Virus record (IMG/VR): IMGVR_UViG_3300049595_000249
Coordinates: 1 to 25,454 of that record
DNA: 25,454 nt
Reading direction: 5' to 3' (one strand)
DNA from: a virus
The translations under genes and the position numbers were made by a program. This document shows, piece by piece, positions 1 to 7,825 of the stretch (position 1 is its first letter; each line of letters begins with the position of its first letter). Under the pieces are notes generated by a model that did not search any database, was not told where the DNA came from, and saw only the letters and a program-made list of their open reading frames with translations.

Positions 1-1
1 T

Positions 2-274
2 AGGCCGAGGTATGTGATGATTAAATCGTCTAGTAATGCAACAAACTGGTTTGTTATTGATACCGCACGAGATACATACAATCAATCTGGTAGCGTTTTG
101 TGGCCTAACTTGGCTAATAGCGAAGATAATGGCGGTGCTGATATTTCTCCAATGGATTTTTTGTCTAATGGTTTCAAGATGAGGTCTGCTTCTGCCGATA
201 CAAACATCAATAATTACACATACATCTACGCCTGTTTTGCGGAAAACCCCTTTAAGTATTCTCTTGCGAGGTAA
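2..274 (+). CDS. C-terminal part of a phage tail fibre/appendage protein (DUF7483-like), 5' truncated by window edge
   Basis: The frame is open from base 2 to the TAA at 272-274, so only the last 90 residues are present and the true start lies upstream; the GTG/ATG at 14-19 are internal. The motifs PRYVMIKSSS, NWFVIDTARD and a terminal YIYACFAENPFK are what I recall from the C-terminal domain (DUF7483) of large phage tail-fibre or appendage proteins, which often carry lectin-like domains before it. The tail assembly chaperone-like gene starts 2 bases after the stop, which suits a fibre/chaperone pair. Role inferred: part of the virion, probably host recognition. The family match is by eye. 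Confidence 0.7.
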   Translation, partial: RPRYVMIKSSSNATNWFVIDTARDTYNQSGSVLWPNLANSEDNGGADISPMDFLSNGFKMRSASADTNINNYTYIYACFAENPFKYSLAR

Positions 275-276
275 TT

Positions 277-798
277 ATGTTTCAACTAAACGGTAACCCA
301 ATCTCAATCGACTCTGAACAAGTCATCGGTGGCATACGCTATCCGCACCTGCGTGACCCTGCCCTGCGTGAGCAGTTAGGCGTGACTGAGGTAGCAGACC
401 CGGAGCAGTATGACCAGCGGTTCTACTGGGGCGTAGGCAATCCCAAACTTCTGAATGACCGTGAGGAAGTAGACCAAGATGGCAACCCCATGTATGTCAA
501 GGTCTTGGGTGAGGTCAACGGTGAGCCTGCGATGGTGGACTCGACAGAGCGTCTGGTAACCAAAGGTCTTAAGAGCCAATGGATAGCGCAGGTCAAGGAT
601 ACGGCTGGAAAGATGCTTGCCCAGACCGATTGGATGGTAGTGCGTAAGGCAGAGCGCAATGTAGACATACCCGCTACGGTGGTGGCAAAGCGTGCGGCGA
701 TTGTGGCTGAGTGCGATAGGCTTGAAGCTGCGATTGCGGCTTGCACGACAGTCGAGGCTTTAATCACGGTGGTTAGCAACCAGTCTTGGGGTGAATAA
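277..798 (+). CDS. Putative tail fibre assembly / tail assembly chaperone-like protein
   Basis: 173 residues, starting 2 bases after the previous stop. The C-terminal half has the pattern W..QVKDTAGKMLAQTDWMVVRKAE followed by an Ala-rich helix. This 'KD..G.MLAQTDW.V.RKAE' pattern recurs in proteins encoded next to phage tail fibres and often annotated as tail fibre assembly or tail chaperones. The N-terminus starts with FQLNGNPISI, also typical of these small tail-associated proteins. The stop overlaps the next start (TAATG). An alternative is a minor structural protein; I see no enzyme motif. Confidence 0.6.
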   Translation: MFQLNGNPISIDSEQVIGGIRYPHLRDPALREQLGVTEVADPEQYDQRFYWGVGNPKLLNDREEVDQDGNPMYVKVLGEVNGEPAMVDSTERLVTKGLKSQWIAQVKDTAGKMLAQTDWMVVRKAERNVDIPATVVAKRAAIVAECDRLEAAIAACTTVEALITVVSNQSWGE

Positions 799-965
799 TG
801 TCAACAGTAGACCAAGTTAAAGGACAACTTGATACCCATGAAGCTGTATGTGCTGAACGCTATGCAGGCATCAATGCTAGGCTAAAGAGACTAGAACAGA
901 TCCTGCTTGGGACTACTGGTTTTATCGTAGTTCTATTACTCAGTTTAGTTCTTAAAATAGGTTAA
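798..965 (+). CDS. XhlA-like small membrane protein (holin-associated type)
   Basis: A 55-residue gene starting with the ATG that overlaps the previous TAA (TAATG). Residues 1-35 are charged and look like an amphipathic helix (RLKRLEQILL at its end). Residues 40-53 form one very hydrophobic segment followed by a short K-containing tail. A short coiled coil then one membrane helix is the layout of the hemolysin XhlA family, found in phage lysis or tail modules. It is far from the holin/endolysin pair at 11776-12749, so a lysis role is only a guess; a membrane-anchored tail or superinfection function is also possible. Confidence 0.6.
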   Translation: MSTVDQVKGQLDTHEAVCAERYAGINARLKRLEQILLGTTGFIVVLLLSLVLKIG

Positions 966-966
966 T

Positions 967-1314
967 ATGAGCAGACGAGTATCCGCTGCAGCAACTAGGA
1001 CCAGTGCTACTAAGGTAACGCTGTTAACTGTACCTACCAAGAACACTGGTGTGTGGCAGGTGATGTATATTATTAGTACCTCTGGCGTTGATAGCCCACA
1101 GGTATTCTGGTATGACAAGTCTGCTAATGTAGAGTACAAGGTAGTCGGTGGTAAGAACTTAAATGCTGGTGATTATATCCTGCTAGACGGTAACGCTGCA
1201 GTTATCATGCAGGAAGGCGATGAGATTAGGGTTCAGAATAGTGGTACAAATTCTGTAACCTACATAGCAACAGTAGAGTTTGTACCTGAAACTGCAGTCC
1301 AATTCCAATTCTAA
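967..1314 (+). CDS. Small conserved phage protein of unknown function, probably virion-associated
   Basis: 115 residues starting one base after the previous stop; an AGG lies 6 bases before the ATG. The sequence alternates hydrophobic and polar residues as in an all-beta fold, with a core EYKVVGGKNLNAGDYILLDG and a later MQEGDEIRVQNSG. I have seen similar proteins in uncultured marine and freshwater podoviruses, close to fibre and connector genes, without a known function. Position between tail genes and head-tail connector genes suggests a small structural or decoration protein; this is inference. No signal peptide or membrane segment is visible. Confidence 0.55.
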   Translation: MSRRVSAAATRTSATKVTLLTVPTKNTGVWQVMYIISTSGVDSPQVFWYDKSANVEYKVVGGKNLNAGDYILLDGNAAVIMQEGDEIRVQNSGTNSVTYIATVEFVPETAVQFQF

Positions 1315-1323
1315 GGAGATACT

Positions 1324-1491
1324 ATGCCAATGGTAGACGGAAAGAAATACCCTTACACTAAGAAGGGCAAACAAGAGGCAGCATCAGCAAAGATCAGCAA
1401 GCTGCGTAAAGAGGGTATGCCTCAGAAGCAGGCAGTAGCTGTTGGCCTAGCCATGACTGGTATGTCTAAGAAGAAGAAAGCTAAGAAATGA
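1324..1491 (+). CDS. Small basic protein 1 of a three-gene set
   Basis: 55 residues, with a perfect ribosome binding site (AAGGAG at 1313-1318) before the ATG. It has the start KKYPYTKKGK and ends in a Lys-rich tail (MSKKKKAKK). The middle, KLRKEGMPQKQAVAVGLAM, resembles the 'KQAVAIAL' helix of small basic proteins common in phage structural regions. The stop overlaps the next start. High charge suggests nucleic-acid binding or a peptide packaged with DNA; this is inference. Confidence 0.65.
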   Translation: MPMVDGKKYPYTKKGKQEAASAKISKLRKEGMPQKQAVAVGLAMTGMSKKKKAKK

Positions 1492-1631
1492 AACAAGGAC
1501 TTTATGCCAATATCAATGCAAAGCGTAAGCGGATAGCTGCAGGCTCTGGTGAGAAGATGCGTAAGGTCGGCTCCAAAGGTGCTCCTACAGCTAAGGCGTT
1601 CAAACAAGCTAAGAAGACTGCGAAGAAATAA
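1488..1631 (+). CDS. Small basic protein 2 of a three-gene set
   Basis: 47 residues; the ATG overlaps the previous TGA (ATGA) and the TAA overlaps the next ATG. It reads GLYANINAKRKRIAAGSGEK, then KGAPTAKAF, then a Lys-rich end. 'GLYANI.AKR.RI.AGSGE.MR..G.KGAPTA.AF' is a pattern I know from many podovirus and siphovirus genomes, always as a short hypothetical gene near structural genes. More than a quarter of the residues are Lys or Arg. Function unknown; a DNA-associated virion peptide is plausible. Confidence 0.7.
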   Translation: MKQGLYANINAKRKRIAAGSGEKMRKVGSKGAPTAKAFKQAKKTAKK

Positions 1632-1876
1632 TGGTAAAGAAGGTATATCAGAATCCAGAAGGTGGCTTAAACGCCAAAGGTAGAGCATACTTCAAGAACA
1701 AAGAAGGTGCTAACCTGAAGCCTCCAGTGTCCTCTAAAGAGGCTGCAAAGTCTCCTAAGAAGGCGGCTAGGAGGAAGTCCTTCTGTGCTCGTATGAGCGG
1801 CGTACCGGGGCCTATGAAGGATGAGAAGGGCAGACCTACTCGCAAGGCACTAGCACTAAGGAAATGGGATTGCTAA
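1631..1876 (+). CDS. Small basic protein 3, DUF6321-like
   Basis: 81 residues, coupled to the previous gene by TAATG and ending directly before the adaptor gene. Key motifs are GGLNAKGRAYFKNKEGANLKPP near residues 11-32 (broken here: GGLNAKGRAYF, then KEGANLKPP), RRKSFCARMSGVPGPM in the middle, and LRKWDC at the C-terminus. The pair 'S.CARM.G' and terminal 'LRKW.C' is characteristic of DUF6321 phage proteins. Two conserved Cys residues and many Lys/Arg suggest a small nucleic-acid- or metal-binding protein. Function unknown. Confidence 0.75.
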   Translation: MVKKVYQNPEGGLNAKGRAYFKNKEGANLKPPVSSKEAAKSPKKAARRKSFCARMSGVPGPMKDEKGRPTRKALALRKWDC

Positions 1877-2533
1877 ATGGCTAGAAAATCTTACTTACAA
1901 ATTGTTAATGATGTCCTGATTCGCTTGCGTGAGCCAGAGGTCACATCAGTTAACGACACTGCTTACTCAAAACTTATTGGTAAGTATGTCCAAGATGCAC
2001 AGAGGCAAGTAGAGGATGCTTATAACTGGAATGCCTTGACTAACACACTAACCATGAACACTGTTGCTAACTTGTTCAACGGTGTATTAGTTGGTGCTGG
2101 CACTCGATTCAGAACTTTGAGCATTATTAATGACACAAGTAATTGGTTCTTAGAATATAAATCTAGTAATGAGATGGACGATCTATTTTTAAATCAGTCT
2201 ATTCAAACAGGCCCTCCTCGTTACTATAACTTTAACGGTGTTGATCCTGCTGGAGATACTCAGGTAGACTTGTACCCTATACCTGATGGTGTATATGTTA
2301 TTCGATTTAACATTATACAGCCGCAAGATCCATTACAGTATGACATAGATGAAATCCTAGTTCCTGCTGAACCTGTCATCTTCTTAGCCTATGCTAAGGC
2401 TTTGGCAGAGCGTGGAGAGGACGGTGGTATGTCTAGTTCAGAAGCTTATGGTTTATATCAGACTTCTCTGGCAGACCATATCTCTACAGAAGGTAATCGT
2501 TATCCTGACGAACTTAACTGGAATGCGGTCTAA
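1877..2533 (+). CDS. Head-tail connector adaptor protein (podovirus adaptor / tail tubular A-like)
   Basis: 218 residues. The N-terminus SYLQIVNDVLIRLREPEV followed by a Tyr/Trp-containing helix (VEDAYNWNAL) is typical of adaptor proteins that form the ring below the portal (SU10 adaptor, T7 gp11, P22 gp4 functional class). The middle is beta-rich with PRYYNF and the end is helical (FLAYAKALAERGEDGG). These proteins connect the portal to the tail nozzle. The next gene, the nozzle, starts on the last base of this stop (TAATG), the usual order in podoviruses. Confidence 0.75.
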   Translation: MARKSYLQIVNDVLIRLREPEVTSVNDTAYSKLIGKYVQDAQRQVEDAYNWNALTNTLTMNTVANLFNGVLVGAGTRFRTLSIINDTSNWFLEYKSSNEMDDLFLNQSIQTGPPRYYNFNGVDPAGDTQVDLYPIPDGVYVIRFNIIQPQDPLQYDIDEILVPAEPVIFLAYAKALAERGEDGGMSSSEAYGLYQTSLADHISTEGNRYPDELNWNAV

Positions 2534-4383
2534 TGGCACAACAACAACAGGCAGCTTCGATTGCAGCACCGGGATTCTTTGGACTAAACCTCCAAGAGTC
2601 TAGCATATCCCTGTCTAGCGGGTTTGCTCTAGAGGCTTATAACTGTATTATTGATAGATATGGTAGGATCGGTGCTCGTAGAGGCTGGGTTCCTGTCAAT
2701 GCTTCTAATGGTGACTTAGGCTCTAACAATGTAGAGTTTATGTTTGAGGTTGTAAATGCTGCTTCTACTACTTTAATTAGTGCAGGCAATAATAAACTAT
2801 TTACTGGAACTACTACCCTAACTAATAAAACTGTCAGGACGCAAGCCAATACTGCCGATGTTGCTTATACCATTACAGCTAATCATTGGCAAGCTGCTGC
2901 GTTGCCTTATGGGGATGGAGTAGATGCTGTTCCTCACGCTTATTTAGTCCAAGCTGGTCACCCAATATTAGTATATCATCCATTACCAACACCCGGAACA
3001 GGCGCTACATTCTCTGTGTCTACAGTCAGTAGTGGCGCTATTACTGCTGTGTCTGTAACTGCTGCTGGGTCTGGATACAATGTTGGTGATGTTCTAACTA
3101 TGGCAGGCGGTACTGGCTCTGGTGCTAAGTTGACTGTGGCTACTTTAAGCGGCACAGGCGTGGCTACCGTGACTGTCTCAACTGCTGGTACAGGTTACAC
3201 AGTATCTGATGCTTTGACCAGCACAGTAACTACCATTGCTAACCCACACTCACACTCTGGCTCTTTTGGATTTCAACAGTTAGGCGATGTTGGTACACTA
3301 CCGACTGGTTACTCAACTTCAGACTTTAAACCTAACTGTGCGTTAGCTGCTTATGGTCGTATCTGGGTTGCTGATATTGTTGGTGACAGGCAGACTGTAT
3401 ATTTCAGTAGGTTATTAGACGGGTCTGACTTCTTTGGTGGTGACTCAGGTTCTTTATCAATAAATTCTGTATTCCCTAACAACGATCAGATTATCGGTCT
3501 AGCAGCGCACAACGGATTCTTAATCATCTTTGGTAGGAACAACATAGCTATCTATTCTAATCCTATTGATGTTACCACTTTAGCTTTAGCAGACTATATC
3601 CCTAATGTGGGATGTATTGCTAGGGACTCTATCCAGAACACAGGCTCAGACATTATTTTCTTATCAGACTCTGGGGTTCGCAGTCTTCAGCGGGTTATCC
3701 AAGAGAAGTCTCTTCCTATGCGAGACATTTCTAAGAATGTACGGGATGACTTAATCAGCAATGTTGACTCTGAGACAGCAATCCAGATCAAGTCAATCTA
3801 TTATGACAGAGATGCTTTTTATTTATTAGCCTTACCTACCACTAAGTGGGTGTACTGCTTTGATATGAGAGCGCCTCTACAGGATGGGTCAGCTAGGGCT
3901 ACTATCTGGACAAACATAGATCCTCATGCTTTCTGTGTAACCGCAGCCAAGGAGTTATTAATAGGTAAGACTGGGTATGTTGGTAAGTACTTTGGACACC
4001 TAGACAATACAGCTACCTATCGGTTCCAGTACTACACTAACTACTTCGACTTTGACAGTCCTACCAAAGAAAAGATTCTAAAGCAAATAGGAATGGTTCT
4101 CATTGGTGGTTCGAATCAAGATATTGCTATCAAATGGGGCTTCGATTATAACGAAAATTACTCAGCAGTTACGAAAAAGCTTGACACAGCGGTTGCTTAC
4201 GAGTATAATATAGGGGAGTATAATATTGCTGAGTTCTCTGACGGTATTGTACTGGACAAGTTTAAGTCCCATGTAGGCGGTAAGGGGCCAATTATGCAAG
4301 TAGGATTAGAGGCTGAGATTAATGGTAACCCTTTGTCGATTCAGCGGATTGACATCTACATTAAACAAGGAAAAACAGTATGA
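2533..4383 (+). CDS. Tail nozzle / packaged-DNA stabilisation protein (P22 gp10 or T7 gp12 class)
   Basis: 616 residues. The N-terminus [13 protein letters not shown] followed by [18 protein letters not shown] is a recognisable start of podovirus nozzle/stabilisation proteins, where the last segment threads between subunits. The body is beta-propeller-like (repeated short blades such as [44 protein letters not shown]). Residues about 157-233 are a Gly/Thr/Ser-rich repeat insertion, listed separately. The protein closes the head and forms the tail tip after packaging. It overlaps the fibre gene by 4 bases (ATGA). Confidence 0.75.
   Translation: MAQQQQAASIAAPGFFGLNLQESSISLSSGFALEAYNCIIDRYGRIGARRGWVPVNASNGDLGSNNVEFMFEVVNAASTTLISAGNNKLFTGTTTLTNKTVRTQANTADVAYTITANHWQAAALPYGDGVDAVPHAYLVQAGHPILVYHPLPTPGTGATFSVSTVSSGAITAVSVTAAGSGYNVGDVLTMAGGTGSGAKLTVATLSGTGVATVTVSTAGTGYTVSDALTSTVTTIANPHSHSGSFGFQQLGDVGTLPTGYSTSDFKPNCALAAYGRIWVADIVGDRQTVYFSRLLDGSDFFGGDSGSLSINSVFPNNDQIIGLAAHNGFLIIFGRNNIAIYSNPIDVTTLALADYIPNVGCIARDSIQNTGSDIIFLSDSGVRSLQRVIQEKSLPMRDISKNVRDDLISNVDSETAIQIKSIYYDRDAFYLLALPTTKWVYCFDMRAPLQDGSARATIWTNIDPHAFCVTAAKELLIGKTGYVGKYFGHLDNTATYRFQYYTNYFDFDSPTKEKILKQIGMVLIGGSNQDIAIKWGFDYNENYSAVTKKLDTAVAYEYNIGEYNIAEFSDGIVLDKFKSHVGGKGPIMQVGLEAEINGNPLSIQRIDIYIKQGKTV
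3001..3237 (+). repeat. Gly/Thr/Val-rich beta repeat insertion within the nozzle gene
   Basis: Residues about 157-235 of the nozzle protein contain two related units: [20 protein letters not shown] and [19 protein letters not shown]. They are low in charge and end just before a PHSHSGSF segment. Such 'G.GY.VGD.L' units occur as inserted beta domains in many phage structural proteins. It is a protein-level repeat, not a nucleotide array. Confidence 0.6.
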
Positions 4384-5699
4384 GTAACTATATCAAAGCT
4401 ACAAACTTTACCGCTAAGGATGCTCTTCCTAGTGGTAACTCAGGTAAGATTATTAAAGGAACTGAGATTGACGTAGAGTTAACTGCTATTGCTTCTGCTG
4501 TAGCTTCTAAGGCAGATACGGCTAGTCCTACATTTTCAGGAACCCCTGCTGGACCAACGGCAGCAGCTTCGACAAACACAACGCAATTAGCTACTACAGC
4601 ATTTGTGCAGAACGTGATTACTGCTTCTCTGCCAACTGGCCTTATTATGCTTTGGTCTGGATCTCAAGCAACTATTCCTACTGGCTGGGCGCTTTGTGAC
4701 GGAACTAATTCAACCCCTGATCTTCGTGGTAAGTTTGTTATTGGTGCTGGCTCTATTGCAGCAACTGCTACAGGTACTGCTGGTGCGTCCGTGACTGGTT
4801 CTATTGCTGGTACAACTCTAACAGTGTCTGGTGTAACTCATGGAACTGTGGCTGTAAACGATGTTGTTGGTCATGCTTCCCTACCTAGCACTACTACGAT
4901 CACTGGTCTTGGAACTGGCACTGGAAGCACAGGAACCTACACACTAACCTACACAGGATCTACTTCTTCGTTTACTGGTTCTATCTCTGGCACTACACTG
5001 ACTGTCACTGCTGTGGCCTCTGGCACTATTGTTACAGGTCAGGTACTAACAGGCGGTTCTGTAACAGCAAACACCACGATTGTTAGTCAGCTTACTGGTG
5101 CTGCTGGTAGTACTGGTACTTACACTGTAGATATTAGTCAGACTTTGGCTTCTACTAGCCTAACTGGTACGTTCACCTTAACAAGCACAACATTAACTAT
5201 TAACTCTACAATCCTAAGAGTTTCTTCTGTTGCTTCTGGAACGCTTGCTGTTGGTCAGTTCTTAACTGGTACTGGTATTGACTTTGGCATCAGTATCACT
5301 GCACTTGGAACAGGCACAGGCGGTGCAGGGACATATACTATCAGTTCTGGAGATGCCTTTACCAGCACTACAATATCGGCTTCTGCTGGAACAGTTACTG
5401 TAGGCGCTACTGGTGGTTCTAAAGACGCTACACTTGTTAGTCACACACACTCAGCCACAGCAGTCAGCGATACTGTTGCAGCACACACTCACAGTGTACC
5501 AACAAACTCTGTTACTGGTCCCGGTAATAACGGCGGTGGTCGCTTTGTTAACGGAGACAACGGAGGCGGTAACGTTAATACTACTTCTGGTGGAGCACAT
5601 TCACACACAGTATCAGTGTCTGTTGCTTCAGCAGGTTCGTCAGGCACTAACGCTAACCTACCACCGTACTATGCCCTTTGCTACATTATGAAGACTTGA
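4380..5699 (+). CDS. Tail fibre/receptor-binding protein with phage tail collar domain
   Basis: 439 residues. Residues 1-90: [16 protein letters not shown].., a helical, virion-attachment-like N-terminus with [18 protein letters not shown], a motif common before fibre shafts. Residues about 85-123: collar domain (Phage_tail_collar) with [21 protein letters not shown]. This domain normally continues directly into the His-rich part, but here residues 138-332 are three tandem repeats, and the domain resumes at [17 protein letters not shown]. Three HxH motifs (H355/H357, H369/H371, H407/H409) resemble metal-binding HxH sites in phage fibre tips. The C-terminus [14 protein letters not shown] is the normal collar end. 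Probable host-recognition fibre. Confidence 0.8.
   Translation: MSNYIKATNFTAKDALPSGNSGKIIKGTEIDVELTAIASAVASKADTASPTFSGTPAGPTAAASTNTTQLATTAFVQNVITASLPTGLIMLWSGSQATIPTGWALCDGTNSTPDLRGKFVIGAGSIAATATGTAGASVTGSIAGTTLTVSGVTHGTVAVNDVVGHASLPSTTTITGLGTGTGSTGTYTLTYTGSTSSFTGSISGTTLTVTAVASGTIVTGQVLTGGSVTANTTIVSQLTGAAGSTGTYTVDISQTLASTSLTGTFTLTSTTLTINSTILRVSSVASGTLAVGQFLTGTGIDFGISITALGTGTGGAGTYTISSGDAFTSTTISASAGTVTVGATGGSKDATLVSHTHSATAVSDTVAAHTHSVPTNSVTGPGNNGGGRFVNGDNGGGNVNTTSGGAHSHTVSVSVASAGSSGTNANLPPYYALCYIMKT
4791..5375 (+). repeat. Three tandem 60-72 residue repeats inserted inside the collar domain
   Basis: Units cover residues about 138-197, 198-260 and 261-332. The first two begin with TGSI(A/S)GTTLTV, the third with a degenerate version of that start; each then has (A)SGT(I/L)..GQ.LTG and closes with an (A/S)GTYT motif such as [23 protein letters not shown] or [12 protein letters not shown]. 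Base sequences of the units have diverged, so this is not a recent duplication. This unit type is widespread in phage and bacterial surface proteins. Confidence 0.75.
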
Positions 5700-5983
5700 T
5701 GCAAAAGTTTCCAGTAGTAAATAGACAAGAATATATAATGTACTTGGAGTTGTTTAGTAACTTATACTGGCTTCATACCGATGTGTTTAAGTGGTCAGCA
5801 GAAACAAAGAAACATTATATTAAAGATTTAAACCAGCTTCAATCACTACTCAATGCCCCTATTTATGCAATGATAGACAATGATAAGCTAAGTAAGTTTA
5901 GTAAAACGATAGGATTCAAATACTTAAAAAATTTGATAGGAAACGATGGAAATGTTTATCAGATTGATATTAGGAGTGTATAA
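5699..5983 (+). CDS. Small protein of unknown function downstream of the tail fibre
   Basis: 94 residues from the ATG that overlaps the fibre stop (TGATG); a start 7 codons earlier is possible but would need a longer overlap. The protein is rich in Lys, Tyr and Leu, with a helical N-terminal half (YIMYLELFSNLYWLH) and a C-terminal NDGNVYQIDIRSV. Base composition is more A/T-rich than its neighbours, with no clear ribosome binding site, so it is likely expressed by coupling to the fibre gene. No family recognised. The place right after a collar-type fibre suggests a fibre chaperone or accessory protein. Confidence 0.6.
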   Translation: MQKFPVVNRQEYIMYLELFSNLYWLHTDVFKWSAETKKHYIKDLNQLQSLLNAPIYAMIDNDKLSKFSKTIGFKYLKNLIGNDGNVYQIDIRSV

Positions 5984-6999
5984 TGGGTAAAATTGTAGGT
6001 AAAATTACTGACGCAGTAGGCTTAACGGATATTAAAGGCACACAGCAACGAGGTGAACAAGCTGCTGCGGCTCAACGTGAAGCTGCTTTAAGGGCTGCTC
6101 AGATATCTGCATTCAGACCAGTCGGGATGACATCTCGCTTTGGCACAAGTCAGTTTGATATCACAGATGTTGGTGGTGTCCCTCGTGTCACTGGAGCCAG
6201 CTACACAGTAGCACCTGAACTAGCAGCTATTCAAGATCAGTTAATGGGCTTGACTGGCGGCGCTGTGTCTACTGCTCAAGAAGCTCAGATGGCTGCTCAG
6301 CCTCTTGGCATGGCTGCTCAACGCCTATTCAATCTTGGTGGTCAGTATATCTCTGAGTCTCCAGAGGCTGCTCGTCAGCGTATCTTTAATCAGTTACAAG
6401 AAGCAAGGATGCCAGCGCAAATTCAAGAAGAACAAAGGCTAGCTTCTGGTGCTTTTGGTCGTGGACGTGCTGGATTAAACATTGGTGGTATTGGTCAGCC
6501 TGAACTCTATAGCTTAGCCCGTGCTCGTGAGGCACAACGTGCTCAAGATATTGTTTCAGCAGAACAGCAAGCACAGCAACAGGTTCAGTTTGGTAGTGGT
6601 TTGTTTGGCTTAGGTTCTCAACGTCTTGGCGAACAGTATGCTATCCCAACACAGGCTCTTGGTCCTCTACAGTCTTACCTCGGTACGCTTGGTTCTATTG
6701 AGGAGATGGGCCAACAACCGTTTAGGCTTGGCATGGCTGTTGGTGGTGCTGCACAGCCCGGAGCTACAGCAGGCGCTCAGCTTCTACAGTCTGGTTTGAC
6801 TAGTGCTGCCACAACTCAAAGAGCAGCAGGAGACGCTGCGTCTGGTCAGTTAACTGGCTTTATGAATAAGATGTTGAATGCTGCTGTTGGCGGCTTTTCA
6901 GGAAGTTTTGGTGGATCAAGTCCTTGGGCTGGTGGTAGTGCTCCCACATATGGTGGGCAGGCTTGGGGAGGCACTGCAGACAATCCTTGGTACGGTTAA
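5983..6999 (+). CDS. Internal virion / DNA-ejection protein, Ala-Gln-rich (T7 gp14-like position)
   Basis: 338 residues, start overlapping the previous stop (TAATG). Very rich in Ala, Gln and Gly, with a long helical region full of AAQ/EAQ repeats (EQQAQQQVQ) and a Gly/Trp/Ser-rich flexible C-terminus (SPWAGGSAP ... DNPWYG). Small, Ala/Gln/Gly-rich proteins ahead of two or three larger ones are the usual pattern for podovirus internal (ejected) proteins that form the trans-envelope channel. No enzyme motif is visible. Assignment rests mainly on composition and position between tail fibre and lysis genes. Confidence 0.6.
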   Translation: MGKIVGKITDAVGLTDIKGTQQRGEQAAAAQREAALRAAQISAFRPVGMTSRFGTSQFDITDVGGVPRVTGASYTVAPELAAIQDQLMGLTGGAVSTAQEAQMAAQPLGMAAQRLFNLGGQYISESPEAARQRIFNQLQEARMPAQIQEEQRLASGAFGRGRAGLNIGGIGQPELYSLARAREAQRAQDIVSAEQQAQQQVQFGSGLFGLGSQRLGEQYAIPTQALGPLQSYLGTLGSIEEMGQQPFRLGMAVGGAAQPGATAGAQLLQSGLTSAATTQRAAGDAASGQLTGFMNKMLNAAVGGFSGSFGGSSPWAGGSAPTYGGQAWGGTADNPWYG

Positions 7000-7012
7000 T
7001 TAGGAGATAGAT

Positions 7013-7825
7013 ATGGGATTTTCAACACAGCAAATATTACAGAGTGATCCAGACTACCTTCGTAGGCAGATGGTTCAGCAGGAGATGCAACGTCTGAATC
7101 CTAGTGGAGATGCTGCAGGTGCTATCGGAGCTTTGCTTGGTAGAGGCATTGGCAACGTAGCTTCTGGGCGTGGGTTCATGGATACTGGAGATGCTGGTCT
7201 TCGTAGAGTATCACAAGTTCAAGCTATTATGAGCAGGGTTCCTTTTGATCCTAGTAATCCTGCAGCATACTATGAAGGAGTGGCTGCAGCTTTACAAGAA
7301 GCAGGCTTTGGAGATTTAGCTCCTGAAGCATTAAAGCAAGCCTCTTTAGCTAGAACACAAGCTAAAGAACTTTCTCTAAGAGAACGTCAGGTAGGTGCTC
7401 AAGAAGCAGAAGTAGACATAAAGAAACAAAAAGCTACACAAGGTAATGTTACTAACTTTGTCACCAAAAAGGGCGATGCAATTATTGAAAGAGAAGGTAG
7501 GATGTACGTTCAAAAGGTTGATGATGATGGTGTAGTTTCGCTAGAGCCATACAAAAAAGCAACACATGGTGCGTTTGAAACTAAAGCAGATTATGCAGCA
7601 GCACAGGCTGCAGCAGGTGGAGTAGTTCGTCAGCCTATCGTTGACCCACGTACTGGCTTTACTACTGGGTACATTATTCTTGATCGTAACGGAAATGAGA
7701 TTCGCCGTGAGACATTTGGTGCTCAAGGTGCAGGCGCTGGTACGGCTCCTCAAGGAACTGGTGGTGGAGGCGCTGTGCCTAACATCTATCAACAAGAACT
7801 TGAAAGACGTTTAAAGAATAAATAA
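7013..7825 (+). CDS. Putative internal virion / DNA-ejection protein 2
   Basis: 270 residues with a good ribosome binding site (TAGGAGATAGAT before the ATG). The N-terminal part (DPDYLRRQMVQQEMQRLNP) and a central helical region (SLRERQVGAQEAEVDIKKQK) look coiled-coil; a small beta segment (GDAIIEREGRMYVQKV) follows and the end is Gly-rich. It overlaps the next start by one base (TAATG). The place in a block of four ejection-type genes supports a virion-internal role; no family can be named with certainty. Confidence 0.55.
   Translation: MGFSTQQILQSDPDYLRRQMVQQEMQRLNPSGDAAGAIGALLGRGIGNVASGRGFMDTGDAGLRRVSQVQAIMSRVPFDPSNPAAYYEGVAAALQEAGFGDLAPEALKQASLARTQAKELSLRERQVGAQEAEVDIKKQKATQGNVTNFVTKKGDAIIEREGRMYVQKVDDDGVVSLEPYKKATHGAFETKADYAAAQAAAGGVVRQPIVDPRTGFTTGYIILDRNGNEIRRETFGAQGAGAGTAPQGTGGGGAVPNIYQQELERRLKNK

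Noticed and set aside
376-779. Long antisense reading frames across the tail-chaperone gene
   Set aside because: They mirror a well-supported gene on the other strand and show no ribosome binding site or recognisable motif.
4791-5375. CRISPR array or satellite DNA
   Set aside because: The repeats are in frame in a protein, differ at many bases and have no spacers.
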